DNA of 64,000 nucleotides from Campylobacter sp. RM5004 (GTDB lineage Bacteria; Campylobacterota; Campylobacteria; Campylobacterales; Campylobacteraceae): NCBI RefSeq assembly GCF_022369455.1, contig NZ_CP059599.1, positions 834,409 to 898,408 of the forward strand, read 5' to 3'. Shown piece by piece: positions 1 to 10,041 of this stretch (position 1 is its first letter; each line of letters starts with the position of its first letter). The notes under the pieces were generated by a model. It saw only the letters and a program-made list of their open reading frames with translations, ran no database searches and was not told where the DNA came from. The position numbers and the translations under genes were made by a program.

Positions 1-642
1 AAAGTAATCGTTGAAGCAAAAGCAAAAATAATGGCAGAAAATGAAAATCAAGCAAAAATTAATCAAGATTTTTTTAATAAAAACAATTTATTTTGTATTA
101 ATTTTATGAGCTCACCTGGAAGTGGCAAGACTACTTTGCTTGAATATATCATTAAAAATAATTTATTAAAACTATGCGTTATAGAAGGCGATTTAGAAAC
201 TAACAAAGACGCTGATAGAATTATAAATGCAGGTGCAAAGGCTTATCAGATTAGCACAGGTCAAAGCTGTCATTTGGATGCAAAAATGATTGATAATGCT
301 CTTAAAAATCTTGATATTAGCGAAAGTGAGTTTTGCGTGATAGAAAATATAGGCAATCTTGTATGCCCAGCTTCATACAAATTAGGAGAGCATTTAAATG
401 TAGTATTATTATCATCTCCTGAAGGAAGCGATAAGGTTGCAAAATATCCTGTAATGTTTAAAAGAGCCGATGTAATCGTGCTAACCAAAATGGATATAGC
501 AAAACATTTTAATTTTAATTTAGAAGAAATTAGTGAAGAAGCAAAAAAGCTAAATCCAAATGTAAAAATATTTTGTGTAAGTGCAGCAACAGGCGAAGGT
601 GTTGCTGAGCTTTGTGAATACTTTAAAAATCAAAGGGCTTAA
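1..642 (+). CDS. hypB: HypB, hydrogenase nickel incorporation GTPase (5' end outside window)
   Basis: HypB is a GTPase that delivers nickel to [NiFe]-hydrogenase with HypA. The frame is open from base 1 through the ATG at 31, and the residues before that ATG read like HypB sequence, so the true start lies upstream of the window. A P-loop (SSPGSGKTTLL), the motif GDLETNKDADR and the metal-binding TGQSCHLDA segment are visible, followed by the guanine-specificity motif LTKMD. The His/Cys-rich N-terminus found in many HypB proteins would be in the missing part. It is followed two bases later by hypC, so the genes are surely co-transcribed. Confidence 0.95.
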   Translation, partial: KVIVEAKAKIMAENENQAKINQDFFNKNNLFCINFMSSPGSGKTTLLEYIIKNNLLKLCVIEGDLETNKDADRIINAGAKAYQISTGQSCHLDAKMIDNALKNLDISESEFCVIENIGNLVCPASYKLGEHLNVVLLSSPEGSDKVAKYPVMFKRADVIVLTKMDIAKHFNFNLEEISEEAKKLNPNVKIFCVSAATGEGVAELCEYFKNQRA

Positions 643-643
643 T

Positions 644-898
644 ATGTGTTTATCAATTCCATCAAAAGTAATTAGTATAGATGAAAATAATTTCGCACAG
701 GTTGATACTTTAGGTATTAAGCGTGGGGTTAGTCTTGATTTAATTCCTGAAGAAGTAAAGGTAGGTGATTTTGTATTAATTCATGTTGGATTTGCTATGC
801 AAAAAATAGATGAAGCTGCTGCTAAAGAAAGCTTAGAGCTATATAAGCAAATCGCTGATGAGATAGGTAGCGAAGAGATTGAAAGCAGGTTTTTATGA
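644..898 (+). CDS. hypC: HypC, hydrogenase assembly chaperone
   Basis: Small chaperone (84 aa) that, with HypD, carries the Fe(CN)2CO group to the hydrogenase large subunit. The family starts with Met-Cys, and the essential Cys2 is present in MCLSIPSKV. I choose the ATG at 644 because it gives this start. A longer in-frame reading from 581 overlaps hypB and would bury the essential cysteine. It ends in a four-base overlap with hypD. Confidence 0.95.
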   Translation: MCLSIPSKVISIDENNFAQVDTLGIKRGVSLDLIPEEVKVGDFVLIHVGFAMQKIDEAAAKESLELYKQIADEIGSEEIESRFL

Positions 899-1980
899 AT
901 TACATAAAAGAATATAAAGACATAAACACTATAAAAGCTTTAAAAAAACTAATTGATAATGTAAAACTTGATAGAGTTTATAATGTAATGGAGATTTGCG
1001 GTGGGCATACTCATTCGCTTATTAAATATGCCTTGCCTTCTTTAGTGCCTAATATTAACTTTATTCATGGACCTGGCTGTCCTGTATGTGTAATGCCAAA
1101 AAGTAGGCTTGATGAAGCCGTATTTTTAGCTAGTTTAGATGGAGTTATATTTTGCACGCTTGCTGATATGATAAAAGTTCCTGCAAGTAATACAAGCCTT
1201 GAAAAATTAAGAGCAAATGGAGCAGATATAAGAGCTCTTTATAGCCCACTAGAAGTGCTAAAAATTGCAAGTGAAAATAAAGATAAAAAGATTATATTTT
1301 TTGCAATAGGATTTGAAACTACAACTCCTATGAGTGCTGTTTTGATTGAAAAAGTGCTTGAAATGGGGCTAAAGAATGTATTTTTTCATATAAATCATGT
1401 AAGAGTTCCTGAGCCAATTGAAGCATTATTACAAGATAAAGATTGTAATATTGATGGCTTTTTAGCACCATCTCATGTAAGCGTTATAATAGGCAAAAAT
1501 GCTTATTTAGATATGGCAAAAACATACAAAAAACCTTTTGCTATAAGCGGTTTTGAGCCTGTTGATTTAATGCACTCATTATTAAATCTAAGCTTGCAGT
1601 TTAAAAACAAAAGCTATGAAGTATATAACGAATATTCAAGATTAGTAACTAATGAAGGAAATCTTAAGGCTAAGGCACTTATAGATAAATATTTTTGCAA
1701 GGCTGATTTTGAATTTCGTGGCTTAGATGTGATAAAAAATGGTGGATTAGAATTAAAAAGCGAATATGATTTTTTAAATGCAAAAAAAGTATTTGAAATT
1801 TGTACTAATACTAAGCCTGAAAATAAAGCCTGTTTATGCCCTAAGATTTTAAAAGGTCTTGCAAAGCCAACTGATTGTAAGGTTTTTGGTAATTTATGCA
1901 CTCCAAATAATCCAATCGGTAGCTGTATGGTAAGTAGCGAAGGTGCTTGCGCTGCTTATTATAAATATAATAAAAAATAA
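895..1980 (+). CDS. hypD: HypD, hydrogenase maturation Fe-S protein
   Basis: HypD (361 aa) is the scaffold on which the Fe(CN)2CO unit of [NiFe]-hydrogenase is built. Family signatures are visible: CGGHTH near residue 40, HGPGCPVC near 65, and the C-terminal cysteine set that binds the [4Fe-4S] cluster (ACLCPK, GNLCTP, GSCMVSSEGAC). Length is normal. It overlaps hypC by four bases. In C. jejuni hypE and hypA follow directly, as I recall; here a type III restriction-modification system starts ten bases downstream and hypE-hypA lie at 49.5-50.8 kb. Confidence 0.95.
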   Translation: MNYIKEYKDINTIKALKKLIDNVKLDRVYNVMEICGGHTHSLIKYALPSLVPNINFIHGPGCPVCVMPKSRLDEAVFLASLDGVIFCTLADMIKVPASNTSLEKLRANGADIRALYSPLEVLKIASENKDKKIIFFAIGFETTTPMSAVLIEKVLEMGLKNVFFHINHVRVPEPIEALLQDKDCNIDGFLAPSHVSVIIGKNAYLDMAKTYKKPFAISGFEPVDLMHSLLNLSLQFKNKSYEVYNEYSRLVTNEGNLKAKALIDKYFCKADFEFRGLDVIKNGGLELKSEYDFLNAKKVFEICTNTKPENKACLCPKILKGLAKPTDCKVFGNLCTPNNPIGSCMVSSEGACAAYYKYNKK

Positions 1981-1989
1981 GGAGATAGA

Positions 1990-3895
1990 ATGGAGTTTTT
2001 ACATAAAGATTTTAAAAGTAAATTAGATATTTTAAAGGAGCATTTTAGCTCTTGTTTTGATAAAGATGGAAGATTTGATTTAGAAAGATTAAAAGATGAA
2101 ATAATGGCGAACAGGGGGGGATTTTACTAATGAAAGTTATAGTTTAAACTTTCTTGGCAAAAAACACGCAAAATATTTAGCAAATCTAAAAATCTCAAGC
2201 TATCTTAAACAAAACGGCACTTTTAATGAAGATTTAAAACAAAACCTACTCATAAAAGGCGATAATTTAGAAGTCTTAAAACACCTACAAAACAGCTATT
2301 ATAAAAAAATCAAAATGATTTATATAGACCCACCTTACAATACCGCTAATGGTGATTTTGTTTATAACGATACTAGAACTTACAAACTAGATGATTTAAT
2401 AAATGCTGGAATGAGCGAAGATGAGGCTAAAAGAGTGCTAGAATTTAGCACTAAAAAATCAAGCTCACACTCAGCCTGGCTTACTTTTATGTATCCAAGA
2501 CTATTTCTAGCTAGAAAGCTTTTAAAAGATGATGGGGTGATATTTATCTCAATTGATGATAACGAAACGGCACAACTCAAGCTACTTTGTGATGAGATTT
2601 TTGGAGAAGAGAATTTTGTAGCTCAGCTATCAGTTGTTGATAATTTAAAAGGCAACAACAATACTGATGGTATTGTTTCAACCAACGAGTATTGTTTGGT
2701 ATATACAAAAAATTATCAGTTTGCCAAATTTTATGACCTTTATGTTGATAAAACAGATGATGATTTTAGTGAATGGCAAAAAGATGAAAAAGGTTATTGG
2801 AAAAAAGGACGCAATATTAAAGGAACCGGAGAAAATGCACCTAGAGAAAAGCGACCTACAATGTTTTATCCTATTTATTTAAGCAATAGTTTAGAAATTT
2901 CTACCGTAAAAAGCAATTATTACAATATTGAAGTTTTACCTATAACAAACGGACAAGAGATGTGTTGGAACTGGAGCAAGGATACAGTAGAGATAAATAA
3001 AGATGAATTAATTGTTGAAAAAAGCAAGAATGGTTATAATTTTTACAAAAAACAACGCCCAAGCCTAAGTGATTTACCAACTAGAAAAATAAAAACTACT
3101 TGCTATAAGCCATCATACTCTACTTCAGCAAGTGCAAATACAATGAAAGAATTGTTTGATAATAAAGTCATTTTTAACTATACAAAATCAGTTGATTTGA
3201 TAAAAGATTTTATGCAAATTTCTACTGATAAGGATGACATTGTTTTAGACTTTTTTGCAGGAAGTGGGACTACGGGGCATGCGGTAATGCAATTAAATGC
3301 TGAAGATGGTGGAAATAGAAAATATATTTTGGTTCAACTTGATGAAAAAATAGATGAGAAAAAAAATAAAATCGCTTATGATTTTGTAAAAGATGAGCTT
3401 AAGCGAGAGCCTACAATCTATGAAATCACAAGAGAAAGACTACTAAGAGCAGGAAAGAAAATTAGTCATGATTATGCTAATGCTACTAATTTAGAATTTA
3501 GTGAGTTTAGTATAGTGCCAAAGGATGAGCTAGAGTTAGAAAAACTAGAAAAGCTAGATTTAAGCTTAAGCGATGATTTGTTTATTAATTTTGATGATAG
3601 TAAAACAAACGAAATTTTAACCAGCTATAAACTAGCTGATGGCATAGCTTTAGATGTGGAATTTAAAACCGTATTTTTAAATGAATATAAAGCGTATTAT
3701 TCTAATAAATTGCTTTATTTGGTTTACCCATACTTTACTAGCGAAAACACAAAAGCTTTAATGCAAAAACTACAAAACAAAGACTTAATATGTGAGCGAG
3801 TGATTTTATATAATGCAAGTTTTAAAAGTAGCGAACACAAGACCTTAAAAGATGCCTTAAATCAAATAGGCGTTAAATTACAAGTGAGATTTTAA
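1990..3895 (+). pseudogene. mod: Mod, type III DNA adenine methyltransferase, phase-OFF by poly-G frameshift
   Basis: Type III Mod subunits recognise DNA and methylate adenine at N6. The start is at 1990 behind GGAGATAG. After 45 codons the reading frame meets a G7 tract and stops at 2128-2130. The downstream frame is open across the tract and reads an ordinary Mod: an N-terminal region ending LKHLQNSYYKK, motif IV YIDPPYNT near 2318, and motif I DFFAGSGTTGH near 3250. Six or nine Gs would restore one reading frame of about 635 codons. The first ATG after the tract (2315) lies immediately before motif IV, so reinitiation would lose about 108 residues. I read this as a reversible contingency locus in its OFF state rather than decay, because everything after the tract is intact. 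Confidence 0.85.
2114..2120 (+). repeat. G7 homopolymer tract in mod
   Basis: Seven consecutive Gs lie 41 codons into mod. Long G runs are rare in this AT-rich sequence and are the usual phase-variation device of Campylobacter. Reading through the tract: G7 terminates at 2128; G6 or G9 joins the start codon to the methylase body. Confidence 0.85.
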
Positions 3896-3896
3896 G

Positions 3897-6656
3897 ATGG
3901 GTGGTTTTAATTTTACTAATGATTTAGAGCATCAAAATATAGCGATTGAAAGTGTTTTAGAAGTTTTTAAAGATGATAATTTAAGAGCAAATGTTAAAAG
4001 AGTGCAAGAGCTAAACAATATAAAAAACAAAAGCTTTATAAATGATAATGTTTATGATATTTGTATGCAAACAGGCACAGGTAAAACTTATACATATACA
4101 AAAACAATGTTTATGCTAAATGAGGCTTATGGATATGATAGTTTTATTGTCCTTGTGCCAACTTTGGCTATCAAATCAGGGACTAAAAGTTTTTTTGAGC
4201 TTTCACGTCAGCATTTTATAGATGAGTTTAAAAAAAGCCTTAGCTTTTATGAAGTAAAGAGCGAAAAATCAGGCAAAAAAGAGCAAATGCCACAAAGTAT
4301 AAAAGACTTTTGTAAGCATGATGATAAAAACTCAATAAGAGTGCTACTTATTAATGCTGGAATGCTTAATTCAGATACTTTTAAAAAAGAATTTGAGAGC
4401 AATCTTTTTGATAGATTTTTTAGCGTATTTCCCGCACTAGCTCACACAAAAAGTATTTTAATTGTCGATGAGCCACATAAATTTGATAAAGCAAATAAAA
4501 CTTGGATAAATGCTTTAAAGCTAGAGCCAAAGTTTATTCTAAGATATGGTGCTACTTTTAAAGAAAACTCAAACCTACTTTATAATCTAAGTCCACTTAA
4601 AGCCTTTAATGATAATTTAGTTAAAGGTGTAAAAGCTTTCGTGCAAGAATTTGAAATAGGAAATAAAGCTTATGTAAAACTTAAAAACATTGAAGATAAA
4701 AGCGTGGTTTTTGTAGATGATAAAAAGCGTGAATTTAGCCTTAGTAAAGGGCAAAATTTCGTTTGTTTTTATGATTTTTTGGATATTTTCGTGCAAGATT
4801 TTAACAAATCAAAAGTGCTTTTATCAAACGGGGTTGAGCTTTTTAAAAATGATAAGTTTAATCCTTTTAGCTTTAATGATGATTTGGCTAAACAAATGAT
4901 AAATTCTTGTTTAGATGAGCATTTTAAATTGGAGCGAGAGTTTTTAGGTAAAAAGATAAAAATAAAACCTTTAAGCTTGTTTTTCATAGATGATATAAAC
5001 TCTTATCGTGGAGAGAATGCAAGGCTTAAAGAGTATTTTGAAAAGGCACTAAAAAGCAAAATAGAAGACGAGTTAAAAACTAGTGAAAGTTTTTATAAAG
5101 AGTATTTGCAAAAATCTTTAGATGATATTAGTCTTACTCATGGCGGGTATTTTTCTAAAGATAATAGCGATAAAGATGAAAAAATAGAGCAGGAAATAAA
5201 CGAAATTTTACACGATAAAATGAGCCTACTTAGCCTTAGCAATACTAGAAGATTTATATTTTCAAAATGGACGCTTAAAGAAGGTTGGGATAATCCAAAT
5301 GTCTTTAATATTTGTAAGCTAAGAAGTAGTGGAAGTGAGATAAGTAAGCTTCAAGAAGTTGGTCGTGGGTTAAGGCTTCCTGTTGATGAGTATGGCGATA
5401 GGATAGATGGTAGTGAGTTTTATTTAAATTATTTTGTAGATGCTAGTGAGAGCGATTTTGTAGCAAGGCTTATAAACGAGATTGAGCAAAGTGAAGAAAG
5501 TACTAATATAAAAGAAGGTGATATTTTAGATGAGAAAATATATGAGATTATTTTAGAAGAGTATGATTTAAATGAAGATTTAATTTATGATGAGCTTTTA
5601 GAATGTGGAGCGATAAATAAAAGAAGCGTAATTTTAGATACAAACATAATAAAAGCAAAATATCCAAAAGCCTTTAGTAAAGTAAGTCTAAAAAAAGGCA
5701 AGGTTAAAAACAAAGAAGAAAAAGAGAAAAAAGTAAAAATTAGAAAAGATTTATATAAAAATATCAAGCTTTTATGGGAAGAAATAAACAAAAAGGTATT
5801 TTTAAAATACGATGCTCATGAAGATGTATTTTTGGCTAATTTTAAAGAGTTTTTAAAAAGTTTTCAAGAGAATTTAAAGGATAACAAAAGCTATATAAAA
5901 ACAACAAGCATAAATGTAAAAAATGAAAAAGTGATAGCTAAAACAAGCCTAAAAGATGGAATAGCTATAAAAACTCTAAATTATGGAGAGTTTTTACTAA
6001 GCCTTAGCACTAGACTTGGATTAAATGCAAATACTTTACATAAAGCATTTTATGAGCTTTTAAAAGATGGTGCTTTTAATGTGAATGAATATTTAAATGA
6101 AATTAGTCTAAATACAATTTGCAAGGATTTTAATTTATATCTTTTAAATAAATCTAATAAAATTTTTCAAGTATCTTACGAAGAGTTTTTAAGCATTATC
6201 CATCCAACAAAAATTACAAATATAAGTGGCGAAGTATTAGATGAAATAAATGCTAGCGATATAGGTGTTTTTGGTGAAGATGAGCTATCAAATGATGAGT
6301 TTTTATATGAGCAAGTCTTTTATGATAGCGAGATTGAAAAGAGCAATATAAAAGCAAATTTAAAAGAAGTTTGTGTTTATATGAAAATACCAAAAAACTC
6401 TCTTAAAATTCCAGTAGCAGGGGGCTTTAGTTACTCTCCTGATTTTGCTTATGTGATAAAAGATGATAATGATAAAGTGCATTATTTTGTACTTGAGAGC
6501 AAGGGTGTTGATAGTAAATTAAGCCTAAGAGAAGAAGAACAAGAAAAAATAAATCATGCTGAAAGTCTTTTTAAAGGGCTTAAGATTAATTTTAAAACCC
6601 AACTTAAAAAAGACGAGTTAGAAAAGATTATTAAAGATATAATAAATAAAAATTAG
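3897..6656 (+). CDS. res: Res, type III restriction enzyme helicase/endonuclease subunit
   Basis: Restriction subunit (919 aa) that with Mod translocates on and cuts unmodified DNA. The helicase Walker A is QTGTGKT (residues 58-64) and the DEAD-type motif is DEPH (191-194). The late helicase motif includes EVGRGLRLP. A PD-(D/E)xK nuclease fold is visible at the C-terminus: PD848-849 followed by ESK 867-869. The ATG lies one base after the mod stop, so the genes form one operon. The gene is intact although mod is frame-broken. In type III systems Res needs Mod for activity, so restriction is predicted OFF together with modification. Confidence 0.92.
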   Translation: MGGFNFTNDLEHQNIAIESVLEVFKDDNLRANVKRVQELNNIKNKSFINDNVYDICMQTGTGKTYTYTKTMFMLNEAYGYDSFIVLVPTLAIKSGTKSFFELSRQHFIDEFKKSLSFYEVKSEKSGKKEQMPQSIKDFCKHDDKNSIRVLLINAGMLNSDTFKKEFESNLFDRFFSVFPALAHTKSILIVDEPHKFDKANKTWINALKLEPKFILRYGATFKENSNLLYNLSPLKAFNDNLVKGVKAFVQEFEIGNKAYVKLKNIEDKSVVFVDDKKREFSLSKGQNFVCFYDFLDIFVQDFNKSKVLLSNGVELFKNDKFNPFSFNDDLAKQMINSCLDEHFKLEREFLGKKIKIKPLSLFFIDDINSYRGENARLKEYFEKALKSKIEDELKTSESFYKEYLQKSLDDISLTHGGYFSKDNSDKDEKIEQEINEILHDKMSLLSLSNTRRFIFSKWTLKEGWDNPNVFNICKLRSSGSEISKLQEVGRGLRLPVDEYGDRIDGSEFYLNYFVDASESDFVARLINEIEQSEESTNIKEGDILDEKIYEIILEEYDLNEDLIYDELLECGAINKRSVILDTNIIKAKYPKAFSKVSLKKGKVKNKEEKEKKVKIRKDLYKNIKLLWEEINKKVFLKYDAHEDVFLANFKEFLKSFQENLKDNKSYIKTTSINVKNEKVIAKTSLKDGIAIKTLNYGEFLLSLSTRLGLNANTLHKAFYELLKDGAFNVNEYLNEISLNTICKDFNLYLLNKSNKIFQVSYEEFLSIIHPTKITNISGEVLDEINASDIGVFGEDELSNDEFLYEQVFYDSEIEKSNIKANLKEVCVYMKIPKNSLKIPVAGGFSYSPDFAYVIKDDNDKVHYFVLESKGVDSKLSLREEEQEKINHAESLFKGLKINFKTQLKKDELEKIIKDIINKN

Positions 6657-6662
6657 TATTAA

Positions 6663-6683
6663 AGTATTAAGTATTTTAATACT
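6663..6683 (+). terminator. possible weak terminator after res
   Basis: AGTATTAA and TTAATACT form an 8-bp AT-only stem just after the res stop. There is no clean T-run, only a run of five Ts eight bases later, so function is uncertain. Confidence 0.35.
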
Positions 6684-6693
6684 AAACCTTTTT

Positions 6694-6712
6694 AAATTCC
6701 TATTTCAAATTC
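6694..6712 (-). repeat. 19-bp dispersed repeat, exact copy
   Basis: On the minus strand this reads GAATTTGAAATAGGAATTT, the consensus of the family. It lies between res and the first chemoreceptor gene. It is the first copy in the window; none occurs in the hyp or restriction genes. Confidence 0.85.
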
Positions 6713-6794
6713 TAGTTTTTAAATTATAGTCTTTAACATTAATTTAACGCAATATTAATAAAATCAACGATTATTTTAAATTTAAAGGAGATTT

Positions 6795-8462
6795 ATGAAA
6801 CTATCTTACAAAATCACACTTTTTGCTTTTATTTCATTATTAATAATTAGTTTAAGTGCTATTTTTGTTGCAAATAATGGTATGAATGAGTTAGATGACA
6901 TAGCTCAAGAAACTCTTGATAAAATGAGTACAGATGATGCAAAAAAGACAGCCGTAAGTGTTACAAGCCTAATAACTTCAATGTCAAAGAAAATTCATGA
7001 AAATAATGCAAAAGATTATGATAAAAATATGCTTGAATTTTTAAGCGAACTAGATTTAAAAAATCGCTCAGTTAATTTATTTGTAATTAACTCTAAGGGT
7101 GATTATGTAATGCACTACTTAAAAAGTAGAATAGGTGAGAATGCTTATAATAAAAAAGATTCAAATGGTAAGCTTTATATTCAAGAAATAATCCAAACAG
7201 CAACAAATGGTGGTGGTTTTGTAACAACTCACATGAAGGCTGATAAGACTAGACCTGAAAGAGATGTTGTTTATTATGTAGAAAAAGATAAATTTAATGA
7301 TTATGTTTATATAAGCGTAATTTATCTAATAGAAGCAAAGCAAGAAATGGCTGAAGTTAGTAAGAAAGTATTAGAGAAAAAAGATGATGTAATTTTATCT
7401 TACGCTATATTTTCAGTAGTTTTATGTGTGGTTATGCTTCTTTTATGGTTATTTTTCATTAGAACTTGGGTTAGTAGGCCATTAGGTGAATTAACAAATA
7501 AAGCTATTGATTTAAGCAAAGGTGAGGGCGATTTAACAAAACTTTTAGAAGTAAAAGGTAATGATGAAATAGCGCAAGCTAGCAAAGCAATTAATGATTT
7601 TATCAATAAGATTAGAAATCTAATAAATGAAGTTAAGCAAATCTCTTATGAAAATAAAACAATAGCAGCAGAGTTAAGTAGCGTTAGTATGCAAACAGGC
7701 AAAAGAAGTGAAGAAAGCTTTGGTATTGTAAATAATGTTGTTGAAGAAGGAAATGCTACAAAAGATAGCTTAAATGAAGGTATAGCAAGTGCTAACGCAA
7801 GTAAAGATGAGTTAAGAGATAGCACAAATAGTATTAATGGAGTAATTTCATCTATTAGCGCATTAACAAATGAAATTGATAAGAGTGCTAGTGTTGAGAG
7901 TGCATTATCATCTAAAATGGAGCAATTAAGCCGTGATGCTGATAATGTTAAATCTATTTTAGAAATAATTAACGATGTAGCTGATCAAACAAACTTATTA
8001 GCATTAAATGCTGCTATTGAAGCAGCTCGTGCAGGAGAGCATGGTAGGGGCTTTGCAGTAGTTGCTGATGAAGTAAGAAGTCTAGCAGAAAGAACTCAAA
8101 AGAGCCTTAGTGAAATTAATGCAACAATTAGCGTTATAGTTCAAGGCATTAAAGATGCAAGCGAGCAAATGAGCGATAATTCTAAGCAAATTAGCAATTT
8201 AACAAATGTTGCAAATAGCAGTGAAGAGCAAATTAAAGTAATGCAATCAAGCTTAGGCGAAGCTATTGTTAGTAGTGATAAGACAGTGGATAATTATATA
8301 GGTGCAAGCAAGCAGATTGAAGAAATATTAAACGAAGTTTCACAAATTGCAAAAATCACTAATGAAAACGCAAGAAGTGTTGAAGAGATTGCAAAAGCTG
8401 CAGCAACTTTAACTAATATTAGCGAAGACTTAGACAAAAAACTAGGCGAATTTAAATCTTAA
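6795..8462 (+). CDS. methyl-accepting chemotaxis protein
   Basis: Transmembrane chemoreceptor (555 aa). A first membrane segment spans about residues 7-28, then comes a periplasmic Cache-like sensor domain, a second membrane segment (about 197-219), a HAMP linker and the cytoplasmic signalling hairpin. The hairpin tip has the hallmark [20 protein letters not shown] and [12 protein letters not shown] sequences that contact CheA and CheW. The ligand cannot be told from sequence. The start follows an AAAGGAG ribosome site. A clear hairpin terminator follows the stop, so it is probably a single transcription unit. Confidence 0.93.
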   Translation: MKLSYKITLFAFISLLIISLSAIFVANNGMNELDDIAQETLDKMSTDDAKKTAVSVTSLITSMSKKIHENNAKDYDKNMLEFLSELDLKNRSVNLFVINSKGDYVMHYLKSRIGENAYNKKDSNGKLYIQEIIQTATNGGGFVTTHMKADKTRPERDVVYYVEKDKFNDYVYISVIYLIEAKQEMAEVSKKVLEKKDDVILSYAIFSVVLCVVMLLLWLFFIRTWVSRPLGELTNKAIDLSKGEGDLTKLLEVKGNDEIAQASKAINDFINKIRNLINEVKQISYENKTIAAELSSVSMQTGKRSEESFGIVNNVVEEGNATKDSLNEGIASANASKDELRDSTNSINGVISSISALTNEIDKSASVESALSSKMEQLSRDADNVKSILEIINDVADQTNLLALNAAIEAARAGEHGRGFAVVADEVRSLAERTQKSLSEINATISVIVQGIKDASEQMSDNSKQISNLTNVANSSEEQIKVMQSSLGEAIVSSDKTVDNYIGASKQIEEILNEVSQIAKITNENARSVEEIAKAAATLTNISEDLDKKLGEFKS

Positions 8463-8464
8463 AT

Positions 8465-8490
8465 AACTTGCTAAGGAAACTTAGCAAGTT
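8465..8490 (+). terminator. intrinsic terminator after chemoreceptor
   Basis: A perfect 10-bp stem AACTTGCTAA / TTAGCAAGTT with loop GGAAAC starts three bases after the stop codon and is followed by a T-rich stretch. Confidence 0.75.
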
Positions 8491-8537
8491 TATACTTTAT
8501 TCTTCAAAATAATTTAATTATAAACAATAAAACCACA

Positions 8538-8556
8538 GAATTTGAAATAGGAATTT
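8538..8556 (+). repeat. 19-bp dispersed repeat, exact copy
   Basis: Matches the consensus exactly. It lies in the gap between the chemoreceptor and the membrane-protein gene at 8630. Confidence 0.85.
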
Positions 8557-8629
8557 GAAAATAATTTGAATTTCATTATTTTTATTGTTTATTTGCTATA
8601 TTAATATTTATTTAAACTAAAGGAACAAT

Positions 8630-9493
8630 TTGAATATAGATAATTTAAAAGATTATAAAATAAAAAACGATTATTTATATAACTTAGAGCTTATTAGATT
8701 GTTTAATGAGATTTTTTCAATTTTTCTTACACTTATTTCATGTTATTTTGTAATAGATATTATCAATGAATTAAATAGTAAACCCGAAAAAACAATGACT
8801 GACATACGAAGAATTCAAAAAGGTTGGAGTGGCATTATTGATGGTATTTTTTTTATTGTATTCTTTTTAAAACTTAGACAAATAAAAAGATTTAGATTTG
8901 TTAAAAATAATGATTTTTATATTAGTGTAGATAAAGAAAAGATATATTTTGAAACATATGCAGTAGATGAAACAACATTATTTTTTAATATAGCAAAAAG
9001 TTACAAAAAAGTAACCGCAACAATAAATAAAAGCGATATAGTTTTTAGATTGCAATCTAAGCGACCTGCTTTAGCTTATTCATATATATTCAATAAAGAC
9101 GCTTATAACACTAAAGAAACAGAAAATCAAAGTTTAAATTATAGATTAGACTACCCTATAGCTAGAATAATTTTCTTTCCTATAATTATGTTTTTTGTAA
9201 TATTGGATATTTTATCAAGCTATTTAATATTATTTTTACTAAATGGTAAAAGCTTAAAAACTTACACAATATATCAAACTAAAACCAAGCTAGTTTCATT
9301 GCCTTTTGTTGATGATTTATCAGTTTATTTTTTATACACAGAGTTTAGACAAAAGTATTCTGCAATTAGCAAAGGTGGATTTGAAATGGAATTTAGAGAA
9401 GAAGAAGCACAACCACTAGGCGAAAAATACATAGCAAAACAACAAAAGAAAATTGAAAAGATTTTAAATAAGAAAAGCCTAAATATTAAATAA
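8630..9493 (+). CDS. unknown membrane protein (287 aa)
   Basis: I do not recognise a family. Hydrophobic segments at about residues 22-46, 68-86 and 178-210 suggest an inner-membrane protein with hydrophilic regions between. The C-terminus is basic (KQQKKIEKILNKKS). The start is TTG at 8630, preceded by AAAGGA at good spacing; there is no better ATG. It stands alone between repeat-bearing intergenic regions, so there is no functional hint from neighbours. Confidence 0.7.
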   Translation: MNIDNLKDYKIKNDYLYNLELIRLFNEIFSIFLTLISCYFVIDIINELNSKPEKTMTDIRRIQKGWSGIIDGIFFIVFFLKLRQIKRFRFVKNNDFYISVDKEKIYFETYAVDETTLFFNIAKSYKKVTATINKSDIVFRLQSKRPALAYSYIFNKDAYNTKETENQSLNYRLDYPIARIIFFPIIMFFVILDILSSYLILFLLNGKSLKTYTIYQTKTKLVSLPFVDDLSVYFLYTEFRQKYSAISKGGFEMEFREEEAQPLGEKYIAKQQKKIEKILNKKSLNIK

Positions 9494-9550
9494 TTAAAAA
9501 TCTTTTTCTTTAAATCAATATTTTTAAAATTTGCATACACTAAAAGCAAA

Positions 9551-9569
9551 GAATTTGAAATAGGAATTT
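9551..9569 (+). repeat. 19-bp dispersed repeat, exact copy
   Basis: Consensus copy 57 bases after the stop of the unknown membrane protein gene. Confidence 0.85.
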
Positions 9570-9646
9570 AAATCTTATAAAAATCACAAAGCTTATTCTT
9601 GCTTTAGTCTAATAATAACCTTGCAAGGTATTAAAAAAACAAAGCT

Positions 9647-9789
9647 TAATTCCTAATTCAAATTCTTTGAAAGTTTAAGCATAAACTATTGATAATCATT
9701 ATACGCTCAGAACTTAACCTTCCAAACACCCCAAACACTCCGAAGAAGAATTTAATGTTTAAAAATAAAAGAATTTGAATTTGGAATTT
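9647..9789 (-). mobile_element. MITE-like composite module, copy 1 (inverted)
   Basis: 143 bp bounded by inverted 19-bp repeats: 9647-9665 (reads GAATTTGAATTAGGAATTA on minus) and 9771-9789 (GAATTTGAATTTGGAATTT on plus). On the minus strand the interior reads CTTCTTCGGAGTG, two G-rich GGGGTGTTT-like units, then GCGTATAATGATTATCAAT and ATGCTTAAACTTTC. This is the order seen in the modules at 9825, 17590 and 39063. It has no coding capacity. Confidence 0.65.
9689..9702 (-). promoter_or_regulatory. Fur-box-like dyad in module copy 1
   Basis: TTGATAATCATTAT resembles the 7-1-7 palindrome of Fur-family operators (TGATAAT N ATTATCA). The same string recurs at the same place in the other modules. 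Function is unproven, and no gene start lies close by on the matching strand. Confidence 0.35.
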
Positions 9790-9824
9790 AAAACAATATT
9801 TAGACCTTATATAAATTAAAAATC

Positions 9825-9985
9825 AAATTCTAATTTCATAATTCTTTTATTTTAAGCTTTAAATACTTTTGTATTTCTTCTTTTTTTAACTCTTGCTTGG
9901 TTGTTTGAGTTGGATTGTGTTTCGAGTATATAATGATTATTAATAGCTTTTGCTTAAACTTTTAAAGAATTTGAATTAGGAATTT
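9825..9985 (+). mobile_element. MITE-like composite module, copy 2
   Basis: 161 bp bounded on the left by a degenerate inverted copy (9825-9844, GAATTATGAAATTAGAATTT on minus) and on the right by GAATTTGAATTAGGAATTT (9967-9985). The interior carries AAGCTTTAAATACTTTTG, TATTTCTTC, a short G/T-rich part (TTGGTTGTTTGAGTTGG), the dyad ATAATGATTATTAAT at 9930-9944 and TTTTGCTTAAACTTTTAAA. It lies 227 bases upstream of the DASS transporter gene in the same orientation. Confidence 0.65.
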
Positions 9986-10022
9986 TAAAACAATATTTAA
10001 ACCTTACAAAAACAATAAAAGC

Positions 10023-10041
10023 AAATTCCTAATTCAAATTC
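10023..10041 (-). repeat. 19-bp dispersed repeat
   Basis: Reads GAATTTGAATTAGGAATTT on minus. With 9967-9985 it makes a perfect inverted pair separated by 37 bases, so the transcript could fold into a long stem. Confidence 0.85.

Noticed and set aside
2315-3895. Methylase ORF starting at ATG 2315 as a complete gene
   Set aside because: This ATG lies directly before motif IV; the frame is open upstream with Mod-like sequence back to the G7 tract, so the true start is 1990.
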